From positions 1-17,542 of the forward strand of contig DATJQH010000044.1 of NCBI GenBank assembly GCA_035505955.1: a stretch of DNA of 17,542 nt. Direction: 5' to 3'. The DNA comes from Fen-999 sp035505955. GTDB taxonomy: Bacteria > Pseudomonadota > Gammaproteobacteria > Burkholderiales > Rhodocyclaceae. The first letter of the stretch is position 1. Each line of letters begins with the position of its first letter. The translations under genes and the position numbers were made by a program. The notes under the pieces were generated by a model. It ran no database searches. It was not told the DNA's origin and saw nothing but the letters and a program-made list of their open reading frames with translations. Shown here piece by piece: positions 7,887-14,219 of the stretch.

Positions 7887-10048
7887 CTCCGCGCGTTCTG
7901 TTCGCCCTCCTGATGCTGCTTCTCAGCGCCGGCGCTGCGGCGCGGCCCACGGTCGGGCTGGTGCTGGGCGGCGGCGGCGCGCGCGGGGCTGCGCATATCG
8001 GCGTGCTCGAGCTGCTCGATGAACTCCACGAGCCGGTCGACTGCGTAGCCGGCACGAGCATGGGCGCGCTGGTTGCCGGAGCTTTCGCCGCCGGCGTGAC
8101 GCCGGTGCAGATGCGCACCGCGTTGGCCAAGGCCGACTGGACCGACATGTTCCTCGACAACCCCGAGTACTCGGACATGGCCTACCGCAACAAGATCCTG
8201 TCGCGGCGTTTCCTGCCGGGGTCGGAGACGGGCGTCGGCAAGGACGGCCTGCGCTACCAGGGCGGCGTGGTCGCGGGCGAAAAGATCAAGCTCTTCATCA
8301 ACCAGATGGTGCGCGCCAACCTCGGCGAGCCTGACATCGAGCATCTGCGCCTGCCGCTGTCGATCGTCGCCACCGACATCGGCAACGGCCAGCGCGTGGT
8401 CTTCCGCGACGGCAGCCTGACCGATGCCATGCGCGCCAGCATGTCCGTGCCCGGCCTGCTGGCGCCGGTCGATTATCAGGGCCGCAAGCTCGTGGATGGC
8501 GGCCTGGTCGACAACCTGCCGGTCGACGAGGCGCACGGGCGCTGCCATCCCGACCTCATCATCGCGGTGAACGTCGGCTCGCCGCTCCTGAAGCCCGAGG
8601 AAATCGGTTCGCTGCTCACGGTGTCGGCGCAGATGGTGAACATCCTCACCGAGCAGAACGTCACGCGCTCGCTGGGACACCTCAAGCCGAGCGACATCTA
8701 CATCAAGCCTGACCTGGAAGGCATCGGCGCAAGCGACTTCGCCAAGAACGGCGAAGCGGCGGATCGTGGACGCGCCGCCGCCGAGGCCGTGCGCGAGCGG
8801 CTGCAGGCGCTTGCGGTCGGCGATGCCGAGTACCAGCAATGGCGCGACAGTCTCGTGCTGGACCGGATGCCAGCGCCACGCGTCGATGCCATCCAGATCG
8901 TCGGCCTCAAGCGCGTCAATCCGGTGGCCGTCAGCCGGTACGTCAGCCAGCAGGTGGGCGAGCGCATCGATACGGCCAGGCTCAACCGCGATCTGCTACG
9001 CGCCTACGGCGACGGCGACTACCAGAGCATCGACTACGAACTCCTGCAGGTCGACGACCGCCATGTCTTGCACATCCTGCCCATCGAGAAGCCATGGGGA
9101 CCGGACTACCTGCGTCTCGGCCTCTTCCTCGAGAGCACTGCAACGCGCGGCGCCGTCTACGGCCTGCGCGGCGGTTACCAGCGCACGTGGATGAACAGCC
9201 TCGGCGGCGAACTCCTGGCCACGGGCGAACTCGGCACGACGGACGGGGCGAGCATCGATTATTACCAGCCGCTCGACGAGCACCAGCGCATCTTCATCGA
9301 GCCGCAGGCAAACCGGCACAACACCGAGACCAGCATCTTCGAGAATGACCGCAAGATTGGGCAATACACGCTGTCGGAAACCCGCCTGGCGCTGCTCGCC
9401 GGCGCCAATCTGGAACTTCTCGGCCAAGTGCGGGCCGGCTGGGAACAGCGGCATCACTCCACGCAGCAAGACATCGGTTCGACGAACCTGCCGATTGTCG
9501 ATACCCACTACGGCGGCTGGCGCGCCACTGCGGATCTGGATCAACTGGACCGCCTCTACAACCCGACCCAGGGCTGGGCAACCAAGGTAGCCTACTTCGA
9601 CAGCACCAAGGCCGGCTACAGCCGCCTCGACGCAGAAGCGCAGGTCGCGGCAGCATTGCGGGACTTCGTCCTGCATGCCCGGCTCAAGTACGTCGGCTCA
9701 CCGCGCGGACAACTGCCCTACTACGACGCCGGCGCGCTCGGCGGATTCCTGAATCTCTCTGGCCTGGCACCGGGACAAATCATCGGCGACGATATTCGCT
9801 ATGCGGGCCTGCAGGCCGAACGCATCATCGGCCGCCTGCCGCTCGGTCTGCGCGGCGACATGCGGCTTGGTGTGGCCCTCGAAGCCGGTCGGGCGGGCCT
9901 GCGCTACACGGAAACGCAACGCGAAGGCTGGCTCAAGTCCGTGGCGGTCTATGTCGGTGGCGAAACACCGATCGGCATGCTCTACGTCGGCTTTGGTCGC
10001 TCCAACAGCGGCTCCAACAACCTCTATCTGGTCATCGGCACGCCGTAA
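7883..10048 (+). CDS. PlpD-like patatin phospholipase autotransporter (type Vd secretion)
   Basis: The 721-aa protein has the three-part plan of type Vd autotransporters (PlpD is about 730 aa). A signal peptide (1-20, ending SAGAAA) is followed by a patatin domain with the oxyanion loop GGGGARG (29-35), the nucleophile elbow GTSMG (S59) and the dyad aspartate in VDGG (D205). A POTRA-like domain follows (about 332-405, starting VDAIQIVGLKRVNPVAV). A 16-strand-type barrel of the Omp85/surface-antigen group (about 410-721) completes it. It should secrete its own lipase domain across the outer membrane. The TTG start overlaps the rlhA stop (TTGA). The first in-frame ATG, ten codons later, would leave a signal peptide with no basic N-terminus, so TTG is preferred. 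The protein ends LYLVIGTP, without the usual terminal aromatic residue of barrel proteins. Confidence 0.92.
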   Translation: MTPRVLFALLMLLLSAGAAARPTVGLVLGGGGARGAAHIGVLELLDELHEPVDCVAGTSMGALVAGAFAAGVTPVQMRTALAKADWTDMFLDNPEYSDMAYRNKILSRRFLPGSETGVGKDGLRYQGGVVAGEKIKLFINQMVRANLGEPDIEHLRLPLSIVATDIGNGQRVVFRDGSLTDAMRASMSVPGLLAPVDYQGRKLVDGGLVDNLPVDEAHGRCHPDLIIAVNVGSPLLKPEEIGSLLTVSAQMVNILTEQNVTRSLGHLKPSDIYIKPDLEGIGASDFAKNGEAADRGRAAAEAVRERLQALAVGDAEYQQWRDSLVLDRMPAPRVDAIQIVGLKRVNPVAVSRYVSQQVGERIDTARLNRDLLRAYGDGDYQSIDYELLQVDDRHVLHILPIEKPWGPDYLRLGLFLESTATRGAVYGLRGGYQRTWMNSLGGELLATGELGTTDGASIDYYQPLDEHQRIFIEPQANRHNTETSIFENDRKIGQYTLSETRLALLAGANLELLGQVRAGWEQRHHSTQQDIGSTNLPIVDTHYGGWRATADLDQLDRLYNPTQGWATKVAYFDSTKAGYSRLDAEAQVAAALRDFVLHARLKYVGSPRGQLPYYDAGALGGFLNLSGLAPGQIIGDDIRYAGLQAERIIGRLPLGLRGDMRLGVALEAGRAGLRYTETQREGWLKSVAVYVGGETPIGMLYVGFGRSNSGSNNLYLVIGTP

Positions 10049-11181
10049 TGCGGAATCTACCCGGTGTCGTCGGCGTTGCTGTCGCATTGTTGGCGGCGGC
10101 GCCCATGTGCCCGGCCGCCGACAAGCCTGTGTTGCAGACGGAATTGAACGAGCAAGTCGTAAGGGTACCTACCGGTAGCTGGTCCGGTGAGCTCGAGACG
10201 ACCGTATTCAAACCATCCGGTGATGGACGGTTCCCTCTCATTGTCATCAACCATGGCAAAGAGCATGGCGACCCAAGGTTCCAGCCACGCGCACGCTACT
10301 TGGTCGCTGCACGGGAATTTGTGCAGCGAGGGTGGGTTGTGGTCGTGCCGATGCGCCGCGGGTTTGCCGGCTCCTCGGGCGGTTATGTGGATCCCGGGTG
10401 CAATATAGCCAGCAATGGCAGGATTCAGGCTGATGATGTTACGGCGACTTTGGACTACTTCGCCAAGCAACCCTACGTTGATCCGTCGGCGATCATTGTC
10501 GCCGGGCAGTCCCACGGCGGGCTTACCGCGATGGCGGTCGGAGTTCGCAACTATCCAGGGGTCCGCGGACTAATCAACTTCGCCGGAGGCTTGAAATACG
10601 ACAAGTTCGGCTGCCTTTGGGAAGCCGCCCTGACCGACGCTTTTGCGTCCTACGCGAAGGACACGCACGTTCCATCGCTTTGGTTCTATGGCGACAACGA
10701 CAGCTATTGGGGCGCCGAGTTACCCAAGAGGATGCATCGAGAATATGTCGCCGCAGGAGGCCGAGCGACTTTGATCGCTTACGGGCACTTCGCCGGCGGG
10801 GACGCGCACAGCATGTTCTACAGCCCTGAAGGCGTGGCAATCTGGTGGCCGGAAACCGAGAGATTCCTGAAGTCACTTGGATTGCCGGTGGCGCTTGCCT
10901 ATCCAGTGTCCAACACCGCAATTCCTCCGCAGACCGACTTCGCGAAGCTGGACGAGATCGACGCCGTGCCATTTCTGAATGCCGACGGACGAGATGGATA
11001 TCGGAAATTCCTGGCCGCGAAAATGCCGCGCGCGTTTGCGATCAGCGCCGGTGGCCAATGGGGCTGGGCCTTCGGCGGTTACGATCCATTGGCGCGGGCA
11101 CTGGCCAACTGCCGGGCGAAAGGGGAGAGCCGTTGCCAGCTGTACTCGGTGGACAACAGCGTTGTCTGGATCAAGCCCTAG
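10048..11181 (+). CDS. Secreted alpha/beta hydrolase with a C-terminal Trp/Gly/Cys domain
   Basis: This 377-aa protein starts with a signal peptide (about 1-23, ending CPAA). The alpha/beta hydrolase domain (about 35-280) shows the oxyanion-region motif NHG (68-70), the nucleophile elbow GQSHGG (S155), a likely acid in GDND (D216 or D218) and the base in GDAH (H254). This resembles dienelactone hydrolase or acyl-peptidase type enzymes; the substrate is unknown. A separate C-terminal segment (about 296-377) has AFAISAGGQWGWAFGG, a run of alanines and leucines, two cysteines (C355, C363) and VVWIKP, somewhat like DUF4189-type domains. The start overlaps the patatin stop as TAATG, with no Shine-Dalgarno, so translation is coupled. 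Base composition is lower in GC than neighbours: 34 of 60 bases are G or C from 10141 and 30 of 60 from 10381, against 41 of 60 from 15001. This suggests later acquisition. Confidence 0.85.
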   Translation: MRNLPGVVGVAVALLAAAPMCPAADKPVLQTELNEQVVRVPTGSWSGELETTVFKPSGDGRFPLIVINHGKEHGDPRFQPRARYLVAAREFVQRGWVVVVPMRRGFAGSSGGYVDPGCNIASNGRIQADDVTATLDYFAKQPYVDPSAIIVAGQSHGGLTAMAVGVRNYPGVRGLINFAGGLKYDKFGCLWEAALTDAFASYAKDTHVPSLWFYGDNDSYWGAELPKRMHREYVAAGGRATLIAYGHFAGGDAHSMFYSPEGVAIWWPETERFLKSLGLPVALAYPVSNTAIPPQTDFAKLDEIDAVPFLNADGRDGYRKFLAAKMPRAFAISAGGQWGWAFGGYDPLARALANCRAKGESRCQLYSVDNSVVWIKP

Positions 11182-11190
11182 CGCAATCGC

Positions 11191-12078
11191 CTAGTTCCTC
11201 GCCGCCACCACCGGCCCCCGCAGCCGCTGCAGCTTTCCCTTGAGTTCCGGCATTGCCAGCGCCGCCGCCTTCTCGCCTTCGAGGATCGCCTGGTGCCGAC
11301 CGCTCAGGTCGGTCGCCGGCAGGCCCGTCGTCACAGGCCGGATCACGACGTCCGCCTCGGCAGTCTCGTACTGACCGATGGTCTTGCCCATGATCGTGAA
11401 GGTCTGCATCAGGATGTCGAACGTGCTGTCGACGGCGCCATCGGCCGGTCGCGACGAGATGTCGACCGCAATCACGAACGTTGCGCCGAGCTTGCGGGCA
11501 ATGCTCACCGGAATCGGGCTCACCAGTCCGCCATCGACGTACTCCCGGCCGCCGATCGCCACCGGTTGGAACACGCCCGGCACAGCGGCAGATGCACGAA
11601 CTGCGAGACCGGTATTGCCGGCGCGAAAGACAATGGGTTCGCCGCTCTTCAAGTCCGTGGCCACGACCGCAAGCGGCCGCGCCATGTTCTCGATCAGCCG
11701 GTGGCCTACGCTCTGGTTGATGAAGCTCTGCAGCACCTCGCCATCCAGCACGCCGCGATTCGGCCACGCCCAGCCGACGACCTGGCGGTCGTTCATGCCG
11801 AGCGAGATCTGCTGCAGGTCGAAACCGGATCCGCCATTCGCGTAGAGCGCGCCGACCACGGCGCCCGCGCTGGTGCCGACGATGAGATCGGGAATGATTC
11901 CCTGCGCCTCAAGCGCCTTTATCACACCCACGTGCGCGAACCCGCGCGCCGCACCTCCGCCCAGCACCAGCGCGACCTTTGCGGGCGGCGGTGGTGGCTT
12001 GGTTTCCATCATGCTGCAGCCCGAAAGCAGCGCCACCCAGACACCCGCGAGAACAGTTCGCCAGCCAAGCCCTTGCAT
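11191..12078 (-). CDS. Patatin-like phospholipase lipoprotein (RssA-type)
   Basis: The protein has a lipoprotein signal with lipobox LLSGC (modified Cys 21; next residue Ser, which favours the outer membrane), then a proline-rich tether (KPPPPPAK) and a patatin domain. The oxyanion loop is LGGGAARG, the nucleophile lies in GTSAG (S70) and the dyad aspartate in VDGG (D182). It is about 295 aa, so it lacks POTRA and barrel domains, unlike the other patatin nearby. It probably cleaves phospholipid or lipid esters in the periplasm. ATG at 12078 is preferred because AGGA lies seven bases upstream. An ATG two codons earlier (12084) has AGGA only one base away. The gene converges on the alpha/beta hydrolase with nine bases between stops and diverges from tag. 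Confidence 0.9.
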   Translation of the reverse strand: MQGLGWRTVLAGVWVALLSGCSMMETKPPPPPAKVALVLGGGAARGFAHVGVIKALEAQGIIPDLIVGTSAGAVVGALYANGGSGFDLQQISLGMNDRQVVGWAWPNRGVLDGEVLQSFINQSVGHRLIENMARPLAVVATDLKSGEPIVFRAGNTGLAVRASAAVPGVFQPVAIGGREYVDGGLVSPIPVSIARKLGATFVIAVDISSRPADGAVDSTFDILMQTFTIMGKTIGQYETAEADVVIRPVTTGLPATDLSGRHQAILEGEKAAALAMPELKGKLQRLRGPVVAARN

Positions 12079-12104
12079 GCCCATTTCCTGCTTTTCCGAT
12101 CGAT

Positions 12105-12128
12105 GGTGACGTCCGATTCTACGTCACC
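12105..12128. promoter_or_regulatory. Perfect 8-bp inverted repeat, candidate operator between the patatin lipoprotein gene and tag
   Basis: GGTGACGT (12105-12112) and its exact reverse complement ACGTCACC (12121-12128) are separated by eight bases, centred in the 79-bp divergent gap. The spacer holds most of a minus-strand TAGAAT hexamer (12121-12116), the best -10 for the lipoprotein gene. The right arm lies where a -35 for tag would sit. This fits an operator for a dimeric regulator affecting both genes. There is no U-tract, so it is not a terminator. Confidence 0.5.
12116..12121 (-). promoter_or_regulatory. Possible -10 element of the patatin lipoprotein gene
   Basis: TAGAAT on the minus strand differs from the consensus at one base and would start a transcript near 12109, about 30 bases before the chosen ATG. 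It sits inside the inverted repeat described at 12105-12128. The -35 match is poor. Confidence 0.35.
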
Positions 12129-12146
12129 GTCCTCTCCGCATCGGCG

Positions 12147-12152
12147 CATAAT
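12147..12152 (+). promoter_or_regulatory. Possible -10 element of tag, implying a leaderless mRNA
   Basis: CATAAT ends five bases before the tag ATG at 12158. Normal -10 spacing would put the first transcribed base at or next to the A of the start codon. No Shine-Dalgarno is present upstream of tag. The -35 region is weak and overlaps the right arm of the inverted repeat. Confidence 0.35.
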
Positions 12153-12157
12153 GCCGT

Positions 12158-12724
12158 ATGACAAACGTGAATCGCTGCGCCTGGTGCGGTGACGATCCGC
12201 TCTACGTCGCCTACCACGACGAGGAATGGGGCGTGCCCTGCCACGACGACCGCAAGTTGTTCGAGTTCGTGACGCTGGAAGGCGCACAGGCCGGCCTGTC
12301 GTGGATCACGATCCTTAGAAAGCGCGAAAACTATCGGCGCGCGTTTTCGGATTTCGATGCCCAGGCGATCGCGCGCTATGGCGATCGTGACGTCGCTCGC
12401 CTGCTCGCCGACGCCGGCATTATCCGCAACCGGCTGAAGATTGCGGCCACGATCACCAATGCGCAAGCTTTTCTGGACATCCAGGAATCGTTCGGCAGCT
12501 TCGACGCCTACCTGTGGCGCTTTGTCGACGGCCGCCCCATCCGCAACAAATGGCGCAAATTGGCCGACATTCCGGCGGAAACGGAAATCGCCCGAACGCT
12601 TTCCGCCGACATGCGCAAACGCGGTTTCAAGTTCTTCGGCCCGACCATCTGCTATGCGCACATGCAGGCCGTGGGCATGGTGGACGATCATGTGGTGGGG
12701 TGTTATCGACATGGCCGGTGCTGA
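12158..12724 (+). CDS. tag: DNA-3-methyladenine glycosylase I
   Basis: The 188-aa protein matches the Tag family over its whole length (E. coli Tag is 187 aa). Tag removes 3-methyladenine from alkylated DNA, leaving an abasic site for base excision repair. The zinc-snap ligands are present: C7 (RCAWC), H20 (YHDEEWG), H178 (VDDH) and C182 (VGCYRH), each offset by three from the E. coli positions. The base-pocket residues Y19, E41 (TLEGAQAGLSW) and W49 are also in place. No residue known to be essential is missing. The ATG at 12158 has no Shine-Dalgarno but has a -10-like CATAAT just upstream. The gene diverges from the patatin lipoprotein and is followed by the FNR-type promoter of the Hdr-like operon. 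Confidence 0.96.
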   Translation: MTNVNRCAWCGDDPLYVAYHDEEWGVPCHDDRKLFEFVTLEGAQAGLSWITILRKRENYRRAFSDFDAQAIARYGDRDVARLLADAGIIRNRLKIAATITNAQAFLDIQESFGSFDAYLWRFVDGRPIRNKWRKLADIPAETEIARTLSADMRKRGFKFFGPTICYAHMQAVGMVDDHVVGCYRHGRC

Positions 12725-12742
12725 CATTGCGCCGCACAACCG

Positions 12743-12756
12743 TTGACTTGCATCAA
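12743..12756 (+). promoter_or_regulatory. FNR/Anr-type binding site upstream of the dsrE2-tusA-hdrA operon
   Basis: TTGAC-TTGC-ATCAA matches the FNR/CRP-FNR consensus TTGAT-N4-ATCAA at nine of ten specified bases, and TTGAC left halves are common in Anr sites. Its centre (between 12749 and 12750) is at -41.5 from the start site predicted by the TATAAG -10, the exact placement of class II activated promoters. It implies induction when oxygen is low; a Dnr/NnrR-type nitrogen-oxide sensor could use the same box. Confidence 0.75.
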
Positions 12757-12778
12757 CGCTCGCATTTTCTAATCGGAA

Positions 12779-12784
12779 TATAAG
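12779..12784 (+). promoter_or_regulatory. -10 element of the FNR-type promoter
   Basis: TATAAG lies 22 bases after the FNR-type box in a short AT-rich stretch. With the last base as -7, the transcript would start near 12791. No separate -35 is needed in a class II FNR promoter. Confidence 0.6.
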
Positions 12785-12830
12785 TATTTCCGTAGATACA
12801 GCTATTCCACTGGTGAATTGGGGGTTTGCC

Positions 12831-13001
12831 ATGTTAGAGATTGTCGCGGCCTTCCTCGCAGGCATCGTCCTCGTGTGCCGCTTCAGTGGTGGGGTTGCAC
12901 GGGGGCAAGCACCCGCCGCAGCCGGCTCCATTGCACTACCACCTCCCAACCATCCAAGGTTCGCCTTCGGTCGCGCATGCGCGGGGCCGTACGGAAACTG
13001 A
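12831..13001 (+). CDS. Candidate small single-span membrane peptide (56 aa)
   Basis: ATG at 12831 follows a GGGGG stretch by six bases or so and lies 40 bases after the predicted transcript start, as expected for the first gene of this operon. The first 18 residues (MLEIVAAFLAGIVLVCRF) would make a transmembrane helix followed by a basic residue. The rest (with APAAAGS and LPPPNHP) is low in complexity and uses codons less typical of the neighbours. It ends 24 bases before the dsrE2-like start. I recognise no family. It may be a real small protein, a translated leader or chance; the alternative start GTG at 12813 adds six residues. Confidence 0.35.
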   Translation: MLEIVAAFLAGIVLVCRFSGGVARGQAPAAAGSIALPPPNHPRFAFGRACAGPYGN

Positions 13002-13025
13002 TTGCAAACAGCCGGGGAAGTCACC

Positions 13026-13505
13026 ATGAACGACAGACTAAACAACGATCAACTGGTGCAGGACTTGTTGAAGCGTGTCGAAGCCCTCGAGCGCGCGGCG
13101 CCGAAGGATAAACTCACCATTGGCGTCATGAGCGGCGACCTTGAGCGCACAATGCTGGCGTTCATCATCGCGCTGGGAGCCACGACCTTCGACACGGAGG
13201 TCGACCTGGTCTTCACCCTCAGGGCTTCGGCAACACTGCGCGACCCCCTGAAGAAGCACAAGAACCTGCAGGAGCTCGAGCCGTCCGCGATCAAGTTCGA
13301 TCTGGAAAAGGCCGGCGCGATGCCCCTCGAACAGCTCATACAACTGGCCGCCGAATCCGGCGTGCGGATCACGATCTGCAACCTGTCGATGGACCTCATG
13401 GACCTCGATCGCGACGAACTGATCGACTATCCAAACATCACCTATGCCGGCGTCGCAGCTTTCATCGACCTGTGCAGCGAGTCGAAGCAATGCTGGTTCA
13501 TGTAA
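13026..13505 (+). CDS. DsrE2-like (DsrE/DsrF/DrsH family) sulfur-transfer protein
   Basis: The 159-aa cytoplasmic protein has the DsrE/F alpha/beta fold pattern: KLTIGVMSGDLERTMLAFII (29-48) as first strand and helix, then ITICNLSMDLMDLDRDELID (115-134). The second resembles the C-x-MSMD-MG signature of DsrE2 (DrsE_2), with C118 at the place of the sulfur-carrying cysteine. Two more cysteines are near the end (C150 and C156 in CSESKQCWF). DsrE-type proteins accept and pass sulfane sulfur from TusA or rhodanese partners, and tusA is the next gene. The membrane helices seen in some DsrE2 proteins are absent. ATG at 13026 has GGGGAAG upstream at good spacing; the TTG eight codons earlier does not. 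It is the first sure gene of the FNR-controlled operon. Confidence 0.85.
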   Translation: MNDRLNNDQLVQDLLKRVEALERAAPKDKLTIGVMSGDLERTMLAFIIALGATTFDTEVDLVFTLRASATLRDPLKKHKNLQELEPSAIKFDLEKAGAMPLEQLIQLAAESGVRITICNLSMDLMDLDRDELIDYPNITYAGVAAFIDLCSESKQCWFM

Positions 13506-13554
13506 GAGACGATTTCCAACACACCCTTTAACCGATCAAGCACGGAGGAAGATC

Positions 13555-13809
13555 ATGAACGAAAGCGAACTGAAGGCCCTGAAAGTCGCGAAACTCATCG
13601 ACGCCCGAGGCACCGCCTGCCCGGGGCCGATGCTTGAGGCAAAGCGTGCCATTGGCGAATGTGCCGTCGGCGGCGTCATGGAAGTGCAGTCGTCGGACAG
13701 CGGCACCATCGTCGACATCCAGCGCTGGTGCAAGAAGATGGGGCACGACTACCTCGGCGACGTGGCCAACGACGGCTTCTGGAGCGTCTACCTGCTGCGC
13801 AAGGTGTAG
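13555..13809 (+). CDS. tusA: Sulfur carrier protein TusA
   Basis: The 84-aa protein has the TusA signature: LIDARGTACPGPMLEAKRA (14-32), with the persulfide cysteine C22 in the CPxP motif. The later MEVQSSDSGTIVDIQRWCKK and final WSVYLLRK strands complete the two-layer fold. TusA carries sulfane sulfur as a persulfide between proteins. Here it probably works with the DsrE2-like protein before it and the Hdr-like enzymes after it, as TusA does in sulfur-oxidising and Dsr pathways, rather than only in tRNA thiolation. GGAGG lies six bases before the ATG, a strong ribosome binding site. A second cysteine, C59 in RWCKK, is extra. Confidence 0.95.
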   Translation: MNESELKALKVAKLIDARGTACPGPMLEAKRAIGECAVGGVMEVQSSDSGTIVDIQRWCKKMGHDYLGDVANDGFWSVYLLRKV

Positions 13810-13811
13810 CC

Positions 13812-14219
13812 ATGAGCGCCGGCGACAGCAAGAGCGCGCCGAAGATCCTCGTATTTTCGACGAACGCGATCTCGGATCCCGGGATCGACCGGGCGGGCAG
13901 TGCACACATGCACTACTCACCCGCTGTCCAGGTCATCCCCCTGCCCTGCTCCAGCGGCGTCAAGCCTGCATGGATCGTGCGCGCGCTGGAGCATGGGTTC
14001 GACGGGGTGTTCATTGCCGCCTGCGGCGGCGACTGTGCCTATCTCCCTGATTGCACCCCGCGCACCAGCACGCTGGTATCCCGGGCGCAGACACTGATGA
14101 AAGAACACGGGATCAGCCCCAAGCGCCTGAAGATGGCGGGGCTCTGTTCCGTATGCGCCGACAACTTCGTCGCGCATATGAACAACTTTCAACAGGAGTT
14201 AAAGTCTCTTGAAGCCTGA
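13812..14219 (+). CDS. MvhD/FlpD-like iron-sulfur subunit with altered cysteine set
   Basis: The 135-aa protein resembles MvhD/FrhD delta subunits (PF02662 type), which pass electrons through a [2Fe-2S] cluster to HdrA. Matching features are IPLPCSSGVKPAWIVRALE (C46), GFDGVFIAACGGDCAYLPDC (C71, C75, C81) and LCSVCADNF (C112, C115). The N-terminal segment where MvhD proteins usually have N-W-C-S-Y reads TNAISDPGIDRAG here, so that cysteine is missing; the C-terminal CxxC may replace it. ATG at 13812 has AAGGTG five bases upstream and lies two bases after the tusA stop. The end overlaps the next gene by 11 bases. The protein is cytoplasmic and presumably docks on one of the two HdrA-like proteins, as MvhD does on HdrA. 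Confidence 0.82.
   Translation: MSAGDSKSAPKILVFSTNAISDPGIDRAGSAHMHYSPAVQVIPLPCSSGVKPAWIVRALEHGFDGVFIAACGGDCAYLPDCTPRTSTLVSRAQTLMKEHGISPKRLKMAGLCSVCADNFVAHMNNFQQELKSLEA

Noticed and set aside
12885..12920. GC-rich stretch in the operon leader as a hairpin or attenuator
   Set aside because: The arms pair badly when checked base by base, and no U-tract follows.
12119..13045. A 308-codon minus-strand frame across tag and the following intergenic region
   Set aside because: It lies antisense to tag, which has all its zinc and catalytic residues, and the FNR-type promoter would fall inside it.
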